Assembly (NCBI GenBank): GCA_964592155.1
Contig: CAZQDA010000040.1
Span: 1-23,455, forward strand
Direction: 5' to 3'
Origin: Christensenella sp964592155
Lineage (GTDB): Bacteria; Bacillota; Clostridia; Christensenellales; Christensenellaceae
DNA length: 23,455 nt
Shown piece after piece: positions 1 to 6,149 of this stretch; position 1 is the stretch's first letter; each line of letters opens with the position of its first letter. Below the pieces are notes generated by a model that searched no databases, was not told where the DNA came from, and worked only from the letters and a program-made list of their open reading frames with translations. The translations under genes were made by a program, and so were the position numbers.

Positions 1-693
1 CAGATCCTGAATGTTCGTGATTTTTTTATCTGTGATAAAAATGAGCGCGTCGTCAAGACCCGCTTCCATTTTGTCGGTATCTGTTACCATGTATGCGGAA
101 GCATACCCACGGTCAAACTGCATACCTTCCACAACGTCAAGCTCTGTCTGCATCGTCTTGGATTCTTCCACTGTGATTACGCCGTCGTTTCCAACTTTTT
201 CCATAGCAGAAGAAATCAGCTTTCCAATACGGTCGTCGCCGGCGGAGATGCTGGCAACCTGAGAGATCGCTTTGCTGTCGGCAATCGGCTTGGACATCTC
301 TTTCAGAGCAGCTACAGCCGTTTCGGAAGCGGAGAGGATGCCTCTCTTGATGCCCATCGGGTTTGCGCCTGCTGCAACATTTTTGAGACCCTCACGGATG
401 ATTGCCTGAGCAAGGAGCGTAGCGGTGGTTGTACCGTCGCCCGCAACATCGTTTGTCTTTGTTGCGACTTCTTTAACAAGCTGAGCGCCCATATTTTCGA
501 AAGGATCATCAAGCTCGATTTCTTTCGCGATTGTCACACCATCATTTGTGATGAGGGGAGAGCCAAATTTTTTATCGAGGACAACGTTTCTGCCCTTCGG
601 TCCCAATGTCACTTTTACCGTATCTGCTAACTGGTTAACGCCTTTTTCCAGTGCGCGGCGAGCTTCTTCGCCGAATTTCAATTGTTTTGCCAT
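1..693 (-). CDS. groEL: Chaperonin GroEL, N-terminal 231 residues (cut by window edge)
   Basis: Reading the minus strand from the ATG at 691-693 gives an open frame of exactly 231 codons that runs off the left edge. The protein begins MAKQLKFGEEARRALEKGV and continues with the GroEL equatorial-domain signatures TLGPKGRNVVLD and AGDGTTTATLLAQ, the latter carrying the ATP-hydrolysis Asp and phosphate-binding loop, and then enters the apical domain (VEGMQFDRGY). GroEL forms the 60-kDa double-ring chaperonin that folds cytosolic proteins with GroES. About 310 residues are missing because of the window boundary, not because of a mutation. A GGAGG-type ribosome binding site lies at about 703-709, and the gene follows groES by 18 nt, so the two are one operon under the CIRCE/HrcA promoter. 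No frameshift is visible. Confidence 0.97.
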   Translation of the reverse strand, partial: MAKQLKFGEEARRALEKGVNQLADTVKVTLGPKGRNVVLDKKFGSPLITNDGVTIAKEIELDDPFENMGAQLVKEVATKTNDVAGDGTTTATLLAQAIIREGLKNVAAGANPMGIKRGILSASETAVAALKEMSKPIADSKAISQVASISAGDDRIGKLISSAMEKVGNDGVITVEESKTMQTELDVVEGMQFDRGYASAYMVTDTDKMEAGLDDALIFITDKKITNIQDL

Positions 694-711
694 AATCAAT
701 GTGCCTCCTTC

Positions 712-996
712 TTATTTTACGATTGCGAGAATGTCGGACTGACGAACGATGATAAACTCATCTCCATCCAGCTTTACTTCAGTGCCGGCATATTTGGAAT
801 AAAGGACTCTGTCGCCCTTTTTCACTTCCATCTTGATTTCTTTTCCGTCTACCACGCCGCCGGGGCCAACTTCAACTACTTCCGCGACCTGCGGTTTTTC
901 CTGAGCCGATCCGGGCAATACGATGCCGCTTTTTGTGGTTTCTTCCGCTTCTACTGATTTGATGACAACTCTGTCACCCAAAGGTTTAATGGTCAT
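712..996 (-). CDS. groES: Co-chaperonin GroES
   Basis: This 94-residue protein starts MTIKPLGDRVVIKSVEAEE and ends DEFIIVRQSDILAIVK, the usual full length of a bacterial GroES. It contains the mobile loop (TTKSGIVLPGSAQEKPQ, about residues 20-36) that docks on GroEL, and the family motif VGPG at about 47-50. GroES caps the GroEL ring and closes the folding chamber. The open frame extends upstream for 39 more codons, but the ATG at 994-996 is preceded by a clear AGGAGG (revcomp of about 1006-1011), and the upstream extension crosses the CIRCE operator, so it is not coding. It is the first gene of the groES-groEL operon, with the promoter and CIRCE immediately upstream. Confidence 0.97.
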   Translation of the reverse strand: MTIKPLGDRVVIKSVEAEETTKSGIVLPGSAQEKPQVAEVVEVGPGGVVDGKEIKMEVKKGDRVLYSKYAGTEVKLDGDEFIIVRQSDILAIVK

Positions 997-1043
997 ATTC
1001 AAATACCTCCTGTTAATATAATGATTTATAATTTTTAAATGTG

Positions 1044-1070
1044 TTAGCACTCGATATTGGTGAGTGCTAA
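1044..1070 (-). promoter_or_regulatory. CIRCE operator (HrcA binding site)
   Basis: A perfect inverted repeat of TTAGCACTC and GAGTGCTAA separated by 9 bp, the canonical CIRCE element. It lies between the groES promoter and the groES start codon, just downstream of the predicted transcription start. In Bacillota HrcA binds here and represses groESL until heat shock titrates GroEL. No mismatch is seen in either arm. Confidence 0.97.
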
Positions 1071-1084
1071 TATTTCTAAAACTT

Positions 1085-1113
1085 ATAATATCGGTAATCG
1101 AACAATAAATCAA
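1085..1113 (-). promoter_or_regulatory. SigA-type promoter of groES-groEL
   Basis: On the minus strand, TTGATT (1108-1113) and TATTAT (1085-1090) are separated by exactly 17 bp. The predicted start falls a few bases before the CIRCE element, the standard arrangement for HrcA repression. Confidence 0.75.
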
Positions 1114-1238
1114 CCAACGTCATTCTTTGAAAATGATTAAAAATTAGATTTATTTTAAAATATTACATAAATACTCTTAAATACTTCGAATAAAAAGCGA
1201 TTACGCATAAATACGCTCTCGACTTGCAGGGCGAAACC

Positions 1239-1267
1239 TTGTATTATAAATATAATGTAGTTATAAT
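1239..1267 (+). promoter_or_regulatory. Candidate SigA promoter for the dCMP deaminase / sensory hydrogenase gene set
   Basis: TTGTAT (1239-1244) and TATAAT (1262-1267) are 17 bp apart, about 60 bp before the deaminase start codon. A second TATAAT lies at 1251-1256 without a good -35. I see no terminator between here and the PHP gene, so this promoter may serve everything up to 4946. The rest of the 1071-1325 intergenic stretch is AT-rich, with a repeated ATAAATAC and nothing else I recognise. Confidence 0.5.
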
Positions 1268-1325
1268 ACAAACATACTTTCAAGCAAATAAAATACGCAA
1301 TTATTTTAATACAGAGGGGAAGCAT

Positions 1326-1772
1326 ATGGATAAATGGGATAAAAGGTTCATGGACCTTGCGGAAGAAATTTCTCATTGGACGAGCTGCTATAAGCCAAAC
1401 AGGAGCATTGGTGCAATTATCGTAAAAAACAAGAGAATTGTCACCACCGGTTATAACGGCGCGCCTGCGGGCATGGATAGTTGCAAGGATCGTGGCGAAT
1501 GCATGAGAACCAATCTTGGGATTCCATCCGGAGAAAGGCAGGAATTATGTTATGCGATTCATGCGGAGCAAAATGCGATTATTCAGGCGGCAAAACTGGG
1601 CGTTCCGATTGATGGGGCGACCATGTACTGCACGCATCAGCCGTGCGCGATTTGCGCAAAAATGATTGTAAACGCGGGAATTATAAGGGTTGTCTATAAG
1701 CATCCGTACCCGGATGAATTTGCGAAAAAGATATTCGATTCTGTCGATATCCAAATTGAACAATATCAATAA
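1326..1772 (+). CDS. Deoxycytidylate (dCMP) deaminase family protein
   Basis: A 148-residue zinc deaminase. The active-site motifs are HAEQNAI (zinc His plus the proton-shuttling Glu, about residues 78-84) and PCAICAKM (two zinc Cys, about 106-113). The segments SIGAIIVKNKRIVTTGYNGAP and CMRTNLGIPSGERQELC are typical of dCMP deaminases rather than of cytidine or tRNA adenosine deaminases. The expected reaction is dCMP to dUMP plus ammonia, feeding dTTP synthesis in the cytosol; the ComEB name is used for the Bacillus homologue. The frame is open upstream to 1224, but the ATG at 1326 has GAGGGGA 6-7 nt before it and the upstream residues do not resemble the family. The gene ends 22 nt before the first DRTGG-type gene, so it is probably co-transcribed with the sensory cluster, although its biochemical role looks unrelated. 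Confidence 0.9.
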   Translation: MDKWDKRFMDLAEEISHWTSCYKPNRSIGAIIVKNKRIVTTGYNGAPAGMDSCKDRGECMRTNLGIPSGERQELCYAIHAEQNAIIQAAKLGVPIDGATMYCTHQPCAICAKMIVNAGIIRVVYKHPYPDEFAKKIFDSVDIQIEQYQ

Positions 1773-1794
1773 TGCAAAATAAGGAGTGGGTTAT

Positions 1795-2148
1795 ATGAAA
1801 GTAAGTGAAATAGTGAAGCTGCTTGATGCGGAATTTCTTTGTGGGGAAGGGCAGCCGGATATAGAAATCCTTTGTGCGTGCGGAGCAGACATGATGAGCG
1901 ATGTACTCGCATTTACAAAGCACGATGCAATTTTGATGACGGGCCTTGTGAACAATCACGTCATCCGCACAGCTGAAATGATGGATATTCCGTGTGTTCT
2001 GTTTGTGCGTGGAAAACGTCCTGCACAGGAGATCGTCGATATGGCAGAGGAACGCGACATGGTATTGCTGGCGACGGATAAGCCGATGTTTACCACATGC
2101 GGCATGCTCTATCAGGAGGGGCTCAAAGGCGGCATGCGGGAGGGATAA
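1795..2148 (+). CDS. DRTGG-type domain protein (first of two)
   Basis: A 117-residue soluble protein beginning MKVSEIVKLLDAEFLCGEG, with an alternating beta/alpha pattern (AFTKHDAILMTGLVNNHVIRTAEMMDIPCVLFVRG) that I assign to the DRTGG family, the small domain also found at the N terminus of HPr kinase and in some phosphotransacetylases. The literal DRTGG string is not present, so this rests on overall pattern and on the known habit of such genes of sitting beside sensory [FeFe]-hydrogenases in Clostridia. No catalytic motif is visible, and a ligand-binding or adaptor role is inferred. Several cysteines (positions 19, 27, 29, 68 and 101) could be redox-sensitive. The start at 1795 is chosen because AAGGAG lies 8 nt upstream; a GTG at 1786 would overlap that site. 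The RsbW-like ATPase starts 4 nt after its stop. Confidence 0.65.
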   Translation: MKVSEIVKLLDAEFLCGEGQPDIEILCACGADMMSDVLAFTKHDAILMTGLVNNHVIRTAEMMDIPCVLFVRGKRPAQEIVDMAEERDMVLLATDKPMFTTCGMLYQEGLKGGMREG

Positions 2149-2152
2149 GAGG

Positions 2153-2569
2153 ATGGCTTACACCTGTGAATTCGAAATAAAAAAAGATGATTTCGTAGCG
2201 GCGGGGGAGGCCTCGTCGCAAATTAAAAATACGCTAAAAAAAATAGGCGTGGATTATTCTTTGATCAGAAAGATCGCGATTGCTTCCTATGAGGCGGAGA
2301 TTAATATGATCATTCACAGTTATGGCGGACAGATTACACTTGACATCGAGGATGGACTGATTACAATTGTGTGCGCGGATACGGGTCCGGGAATCCCTGA
2401 CATCGATCTTGCAATGCAGGAAGGATATTCAACGGCGTCGGATACGGTTCGGGAGATGGGCTTTGGCGCGGGCATGGGGCTGCCAAATATCAATAAGAAC
2501 AGCGATAATATGCAGATTGAATCCAGTCCCGCCGGCACTACGGTCACTATGAAATTCCAAATGTCATAG
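2153..2569 (+). CDS. RsbW/SpoIIAB-like GHKL ATPase (anti-sigma-factor-type kinase fold)
   Basis: A 138-residue stand-alone GHKL ATP-binding domain. The N box is EAEINMIIHSYGG (about 46-58), with Glu, Asn and His in place; the G1 box is ADTGPGI (about 76-82); the G2 region is GFGAGMGLPNI (about 102-112). There is no dimerisation/phosphoacceptor domain and no membrane segment, so it resembles the anti-sigma kinases RsbW and SpoIIAB rather than a sensor histidine kinase. Known relatives phosphorylate a STAS anti-anti-sigma protein on Ser/Thr, but no STAS, PP2C or alternative sigma gene is in this window, so its target is unknown. GGAGG lies 8 nt before the ATG at 2153; the open frame extends further upstream but overlaps the preceding gene. 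It is sandwiched between a DRTGG-type gene and the HydS-like gene, suggesting it relays that protein's state. Confidence 0.85.
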   Translation: MAYTCEFEIKKDDFVAAGEASSQIKNTLKKIGVDYSLIRKIAIASYEAEINMIIHSYGGQITLDIEDGLITIVCADTGPGIPDIDLAMQEGYSTASDTVREMGFGAGMGLPNINKNSDNMQIESSPAGTTVTMKFQMS

Positions 2570-2594
2570 CCAAATGAATAGGATTGATGGAGCA

Positions 2595-3917
2595 ATGGAA
2601 AAATATTTTCATTCGGTGCGCCTGGAAAAAGAAAAATGTTCCGGCTGCACCAATTGCATTAAACGGTGCCCGACAGAAGCAATTCGTGTGCAAAAGGGGA
2701 AAGCGAAGATTTTGAAAGAGCGGTGCATTGACTGCGGAGAATGTATCAGGGTTTGCCCTTATCATGCGAAAAAAGCAGTGACGGATCCGCTTTCAAGCAT
2801 CAACGATTTTAAATACAAAATTGCCCTGCCTGCCCCGGCCCTATATGCTCAGTTCAAAATACTGGGGCAAAAGGACAGGGTGGATAGGGTGCTTTCCGGT
2901 CTTAAATCCATGGGATTTGACGATGTTTTCGAGGTTGCCAAGGGGGCGGAAATATGCTCTAAGGCAATTGCGGAAGAGCTTGGAAAAGCGCACGCCAAGC
3001 CATTGATTTCTTCTGCGTGTCCGGCTGTTGTGCGTCTGATTCAGGTGAAGTTTCCGGAATTGCTGGAAAATGTAGTACAGGTTGACGCGCCCGTCGAGGT
3101 TGCGGCAAAAGTTGCAAAGGAAGAGTTTGCAAAGAAGCACGGAGTCGATATTTCGGAGGTGGGAGCGTATTTTATTACGCCCTGCCCCGCGAAAATGACG
3201 AGCATCAAGGCGCCGCTCGCAAAGGACAAAAGCGATGTGGATGGGGCTATTTCCATTCTGGAAGTTTATGGTCTTTTAACAGGGCAGCTAAAGGCTGCCG
3301 ATGCGAAAAGATTTGATGCGGCAAAGGCTTCGGCAAAGGGAATCGGATGGGCAAACAGCGGCGGCGAAATTTATGCAATCGGCGAGAAAAATGCGCTTGC
3401 CGTCGATGGAATTGGCAATGTGGCGCACGCGCTGGAAGATATTGAAAACGATAAACTCAAGGATCTTGATTATTTCGAAGGACTTGCGTGTGTTGGCGGT
3501 TGCGTGGGCGGACCTCTCGTGTTTGAAAGCTCATTTGTCGCACAGTCCCGCGTGCGAAAAATCTGTGATGAAATTGGAATTGATGAGGCGATTGAACAGC
3601 AGGCCGAGGAGTACGCGAAAACAGGAGTGGCAGCTGCAAAAAAGGAAATTGAGCCTGTAGACGTTATGAAGCTTGACGACGATCGTATGGAGGCGTTGAA
3701 AAAAATACAGAAAATAGAGGAATTAATGGAAAAATTGCCGGGCATGGATTGCGGAAGCTGCGGCGCGCCCAGTTGCCGGGCCCTTGCAGAAGATATTGTC
3801 AGAGGGCATGCAACCGAAATGGATTGTGTATTTATGCTTAAGGAAAAAGTGCGTTTCCTCGCAGAGGAGATGGTCGATTTGGCAAGCAAAGATAATAAAG
3901 AGGAGGAAGACGGATGA
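2595..3917 (+). CDS. hydS: HydS-like (group C, putative sensory) [FeFe]-hydrogenase with C-terminal RnfB-type FeS domain
   Basis: A 440-residue iron-sulfur protein. Residues about 10-65 hold two 4Fe-4S ferredoxin motifs (CSGCTNCIKRCP and CIDCGECIRVCP). The H-cluster domain follows with altered signatures: SSACPA (Cys142), TPCPAK (Cys197, exactly 55 residues on, as in catalytic enzymes) and LACVGGCVGGP (Cys299, Cys303). All four H-cluster ligands are therefore kept, but the Cys used for proton relay in catalytic hydrogenases is Ala, and MPC..K..E and the GGG..P ending are changed. This matches putative sensory hydrogenases such as HydS of Thermotoga and Ruminococcus. The C terminus (about 375-405) has a C-x2-C-x4-C-x16-C cluster motif like RnfB and ends in charged residues; there is no PAS domain. 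The start at 2595 is preferred because family members begin at this point and AGGA lies 11 nt upstream; an in-frame ATG at 2574 has no ribosome binding site. H2 or redox sensing is inferred. Confidence 0.85.
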   Translation: MEKYFHSVRLEKEKCSGCTNCIKRCPTEAIRVQKGKAKILKERCIDCGECIRVCPYHAKKAVTDPLSSINDFKYKIALPAPALYAQFKILGQKDRVDRVLSGLKSMGFDDVFEVAKGAEICSKAIAEELGKAHAKPLISSACPAVVRLIQVKFPELLENVVQVDAPVEVAAKVAKEEFAKKHGVDISEVGAYFITPCPAKMTSIKAPLAKDKSDVDGAISILEVYGLLTGQLKAADAKRFDAAKASAKGIGWANSGGEIYAIGEKNALAVDGIGNVAHALEDIENDKLKDLDYFEGLACVGGCVGGPLVFESSFVAQSRVRKICDEIGIDEAIEQQAEEYAKTGVAAAKKEIEPVDVMKLDDDRMEALKKIQKIEELMEKLPGMDCGSCGAPSCRALAEDIVRGHATEMDCVFMLKEKVRFLAEEMVDLASKDNKEEEDG

Positions 3918-4252
3918 AGACAGCAGAAATTGCAGAAAAAATGGGACTCAAGCTTCTGACGGAGGGGCTTCCGGAAACGACTGAGGTTACAGATGGATGC
4001 GTATGCGATCTTTTGAGCTGGGTTATGGCAAGAGGAGAGGCGGGCATGGCATGGATTACGGTACAGACCCATTTAAATGTGGTGGCAGTGGCCTGCTTGC
4101 ACGATTTTGCCTGTGTGATCATACCTGAAAATATCGACGTTCCGCAAACAACGCTGGAAAAAGCAAAGGAAGAAGGGGTTCCTGTATACTCATCATCCAA
4201 GACTGCGTATGCCTTGTGCTGCGATTTGTGCAGGTTGGGCGTCGGGAGCTGA
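3914..4252 (+). CDS. DRTGG-type domain protein (second of two)
   Basis: A 112-residue soluble protein starting MKTAEIAEKMGLKLLTEG. Its size, beta/alpha rhythm (VAVACLHDFACVIIPENIDVPQ) and ending in a helix with YSSSKTAYALCCDLCRLG resemble the first DRTGG-type protein of this cluster, so I treat them as distant paralogues; again the literal motif is absent. The C-terminal CCDLC could be redox-active or bind a metal, which is inference only. Translation is coupled to hydS: its ATG overlaps the hydS stop codon (ATGA), and an AGGAGG lies 7 nt upstream at 3901-3906. The PHP gene starts 1 nt after its stop. No catalytic residues are recognisable. Confidence 0.62.
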   Translation: MKTAEIAEKMGLKLLTEGLPETTEVTDGCVCDLLSWVMARGEAGMAWITVQTHLNVVAVACLHDFACVIIPENIDVPQTTLEKAKEEGVPVYSSSKTAYALCCDLCRLGVGS

Positions 4253-4253
4253 C

Positions 4254-4946
4254 ATGCGGCTGTATTACGACCTTCATATCCATTCGGCATTGTCTCCCTG
4301 TGCGGATGATGATATGACGCCGAATAATATTGTCAATATGGCAAGACTCAAAGAGCTTGACCTGATTACGGTGAGCGACCATAATTGCGCTAAAAATATA
4401 ATGGCTGTGGAAAAGGTCGTGGGGGAGGCCGGCATTTTATTTTTGCCGGGAATTGAAATGACAACGGCGGAGGAAGTGCATGTGCTGGCATTTTTTGAAG
4501 ATGCCGGATGTGCATGCGAGTTTGGGGATCTGCTGTATGCGGCGCTTCCGGACATCAAAAACAAGCCGGATTTTTTTGGAAACCAGTTGATTATGGACGA
4601 AAATGATGAAGTTATAGGGACTTTGGATAAGCTTTTGATTTCGGCGCTTCCGTATGACATGGATGAATGCTGTTCTCTGGCAGGGGAATATGGCGGCTGC
4701 GTCGTACCGGCTCATGTAAACAAAGGTGCGAATTCGGTACTTGCGAATCTGGGTTTTTTTCCGCCGCAAATCGAGTTTAAAACAATTGAAGTTGTGCGTG
4801 GACTCTCCATTGAAAATGATATTTCGAGATTTGAACAGATTCATTCGTCTGACGCACATAATTTGTGGCAGATGGCAGAGAGAAAAGAATTTATTGAGGT
4901 GAAACAAAGAGACCGTAAATCGGTTCTGGAAAAATTGTGTGAGTAA
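4254..4946 (+). CDS. PHP-domain metal-dependent phosphoesterase
   Basis: A 230-residue protein of the PHP superfamily. The metal-binding residues expected for an active enzyme are all visible in order: DLHIHS near the N terminus (His-x-His), VSDHN, GIEMTTAEEVHVL (Glu and His), PAHVNK, and SSDAHN near the C terminus (Asp and His). PHP proteins hydrolyse phosphate esters such as histidinol phosphate, nucleotides or 5'-phosphorylated oligonucleotides with two or three divalent metals; the substrate here cannot be read from sequence. The start at 4254 is chosen because MRLYYDLHIHS is a normal PHP beginning and GGGAG lies 5 nt upstream; the longer frame from 4209 overlaps the preceding gene. Its 1-nt spacing from the DRTGG-type gene and place beside hydS suggest that it makes or destroys a phosphorylated signal in the same pathway. 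Confidence 0.85.
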   Translation: MRLYYDLHIHSALSPCADDDMTPNNIVNMARLKELDLITVSDHNCAKNIMAVEKVVGEAGILFLPGIEMTTAEEVHVLAFFEDAGCACEFGDLLYAALPDIKNKPDFFGNQLIMDENDEVIGTLDKLLISALPYDMDECCSLAGEYGGCVVPAHVNKGANSVLANLGFFPPQIEFKTIEVVRGLSIENDISRFEQIHSSDAHNLWQMAERKEFIEVKQRDRKSVLEKLCE

Positions 4947-4954
4947 TTTCACAA
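4935..4954. promoter_or_regulatory. Candidate operator palindrome upstream of hndA
   Basis: The sequence contains a perfect TGTGA-N6-TCACA dyad (4938-4953) inside a longer imperfect palindrome whose ends are TTGTG and CACAA. It straddles the stop codon of the PHP gene, about 100 bp before hndA. The form suits a CRP/FNR-family site or a Rex-like site with 2 bp of extra spacing. The 107-bp gap to hndA is otherwise AT-rich; possible -10 boxes such as TAAAAT (4984-4989) have weak -35 partners. Confidence 0.4.
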
Positions 4955-5053
4955 AAAGTCGTGCAAATTCAATTATCATATGGTAAAATAATAATATTAA
5001 CAAAAATCTCAAATAGAAAACTGAATTGTTGATTTTTAAGGAGGCACTTTTCC

Positions 5054-5539
5054 ATGGGAAACACTGCAGAAGTACAAGCGAAATTCGATGAATTAAAAGG
5101 GATAATCTATGAAATGAAGCAAAAGCCGGGCCCGCTCATGCCGGTGATGCAAAAAGCGCAGGACATTTTTGGGTCTTTGCCGTTTGAAGTACAGAAATTT
5201 ATTGCGGACGAAATGAGTATTCCAATGACAGATGTTTATGGAGTAGCGACATTCTATTCGCAGTTTGCCCTCGAGCCGAAAGGAAAGAACGTGATTGGCG
5301 TATGCATGGGAACAGCATGCTATGTTAAAAAAGCGGAAGGAATTTTAAACCAACTCGAAGCGGAATTACAGACGGCTCCAGGCACCACGACGCCCGACGG
5401 TTTGTTTACGCTGGAAGCGACGCGCTGCCTTGGCTGCTGTGGCCTTGCTCCTGTTATTATGATTGGCGATCAGGTGTATGGCAGGCTGAAGCCGGAAGAT
5501 ATTTCAGGGATTCTCGGACTTTATAAAAACAAACAATAA
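5054..5539 (+). CDS. hndA: NuoE-like [2Fe-2S] subunit of NADH-linked [FeFe]-hydrogenase
   Basis: A 161-residue protein of the 24-kDa NuoE family, the usual length for the hydrogenase-associated form. A helical N-terminal half (GPLMPVMQKAQDIFGSLP, then DVYGVATFYSQF) is followed by a thioredoxin-like domain with the four [2Fe-2S] ligands C84-x4-C89 (CMGTAC) and C125-x3-C129 (CLGCC). In HndABCD of Desulfovibrio and the bifurcating hydrogenases of Thermotoga and Acetobacterium, this subunit passes electrons alongside the NuoF-like flavoprotein. The start is fixed by AAGGAGG 9 nt before the ATG. It is separated from its partner genes hndB, hndC and hndD by about 4.4 kb containing an unrelated regulator and an MCP, which is atypical. 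The downstream GHKL ATPase begins 12 nt after its stop. Confidence 0.92.
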   Translation: MGNTAEVQAKFDELKGIIYEMKQKPGPLMPVMQKAQDIFGSLPFEVQKFIADEMSIPMTDVYGVATFYSQFALEPKGKNVIGVCMGTACYVKKAEGILNQLEAELQTAPGTTTPDGLFTLEATRCLGCCGLAPVIMIGDQVYGRLKPEDISGILGLYKNKQ

Positions 5540-5551
5540 GACGATTAAGCG

Positions 5552-6103
5552 ATGAAAGAGATTTCTTTACATATCATGGACATTGTACAGAATTCCATCA
5601 CGGCGCATGCGGCGCTGATTGGGATTGCCCTCACTATTGACAGAAAAGAAGACATCCTTTCTGTTACGATCAAAGATGATGGCAAGGGAATGAGTAAAGA
5701 AATGCTCGAGCATGTTACCAGCCCGTTTGTGACGACGCGCACAACCCGTCGTGTGGGGTTAGGAATTTCTCTTTTTAAAGCGGGGGCCGAGGGCTCCGGC
5801 GGCAATTTTGAAATTACATCCAAAGAGGGCGTAGGCACAGAGCTTACCGCCGTTTATGTTCTTGATAACATAGACAGACCGCCGGTTGGAGATTTTGCGG
5901 GTACAGTAAAAACCCTGATTGTTTGCAACCCGGACATTGATTTTGAGGTGGAAGTTTCGATTGACGGACAAAAGGGAAGTTTGGACACGCGCCAGGTGCG
6001 TGAAGTGCTGGGCGAAGGAGTTCCGTTAGACCTGCCGGATGTCGCGACATGGATTGGCGAAAGTCTAAATGAACTTTTTCCGGAAGAATACATTGATTTT
6101 TGA
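5552..6103 (+). CDS. GHKL ATPase (histidine-kinase-like ATP-binding protein) linked to the hydrogenase
   Basis: A 183-residue protein starting MKEISLHIMDIVQNSITAHA. Residues 1-105 form a GHKL ATP-binding fold: N box DIVQNSITAHA (about 10-20), G1 DDGKGM (about 42-47), an ATP-lid segment SPFVTTRTTRRVGLGISLFK, and a second glycine motif around EGSGG. Residues about 110-183 form an extra C-terminal domain that I do not recognise (GTVKTLIVCNPDIDFEVEVSI and onward). There is no sensor, membrane or His-phosphotransfer domain. The same type of gene commonly follows hndA/nuoE in clostridial hydrogenase loci, but its role is not established to my knowledge. Only a weak ribosome binding site precedes the ATG, so translation is probably coupled to hndA. 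A strong bidirectional terminator lies 15 nt after the stop codon, ending this transcription unit. Confidence 0.85.
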   Translation: MKEISLHIMDIVQNSITAHAALIGIALTIDRKEDILSVTIKDDGKGMSKEMLEHVTSPFVTTRTTRRVGLGISLFKAGAEGSGGNFEITSKEGVGTELTAVYVLDNIDRPPVGDFAGTVKTLIVCNPDIDFEVEVSIDGQKGSLDTRQVREVLGEGVPLDLPDVATWIGESLNELFPEEYIDF

Positions 6104-6118
6104 TTGAAAAAAGAGAAT

Positions 6119-6149
6119 AAAAAACCGGCGCTTTTGCGCCGGTTTTTTT
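6119..6149. terminator. Bidirectional intrinsic terminator
   Basis: A perfect stem, six A's plus CCGGCGC pairing with GCGCCGG plus T's, around a TTTT loop. T-runs on both strands let it end the hndA/GHKL ATPase transcript and the converging HTH regulator transcript. On the minus strand it begins directly at the regulator stop codon. It isolates hndA transcriptionally from hndBCD. Confidence 0.95.

Noticed and set aside
1224..1325. Upstream extension of the dCMP deaminase frame
   Set aside because: It runs through the predicted promoter, and a good ribosome binding site marks the ATG at 1326.
3470..4072. A 200-codon minus-strand open frame across the hydS 3' end
   Set aside because: It is Ser/Ala-rich shadow sequence antisense to FeS motifs, with no ribosome binding site.
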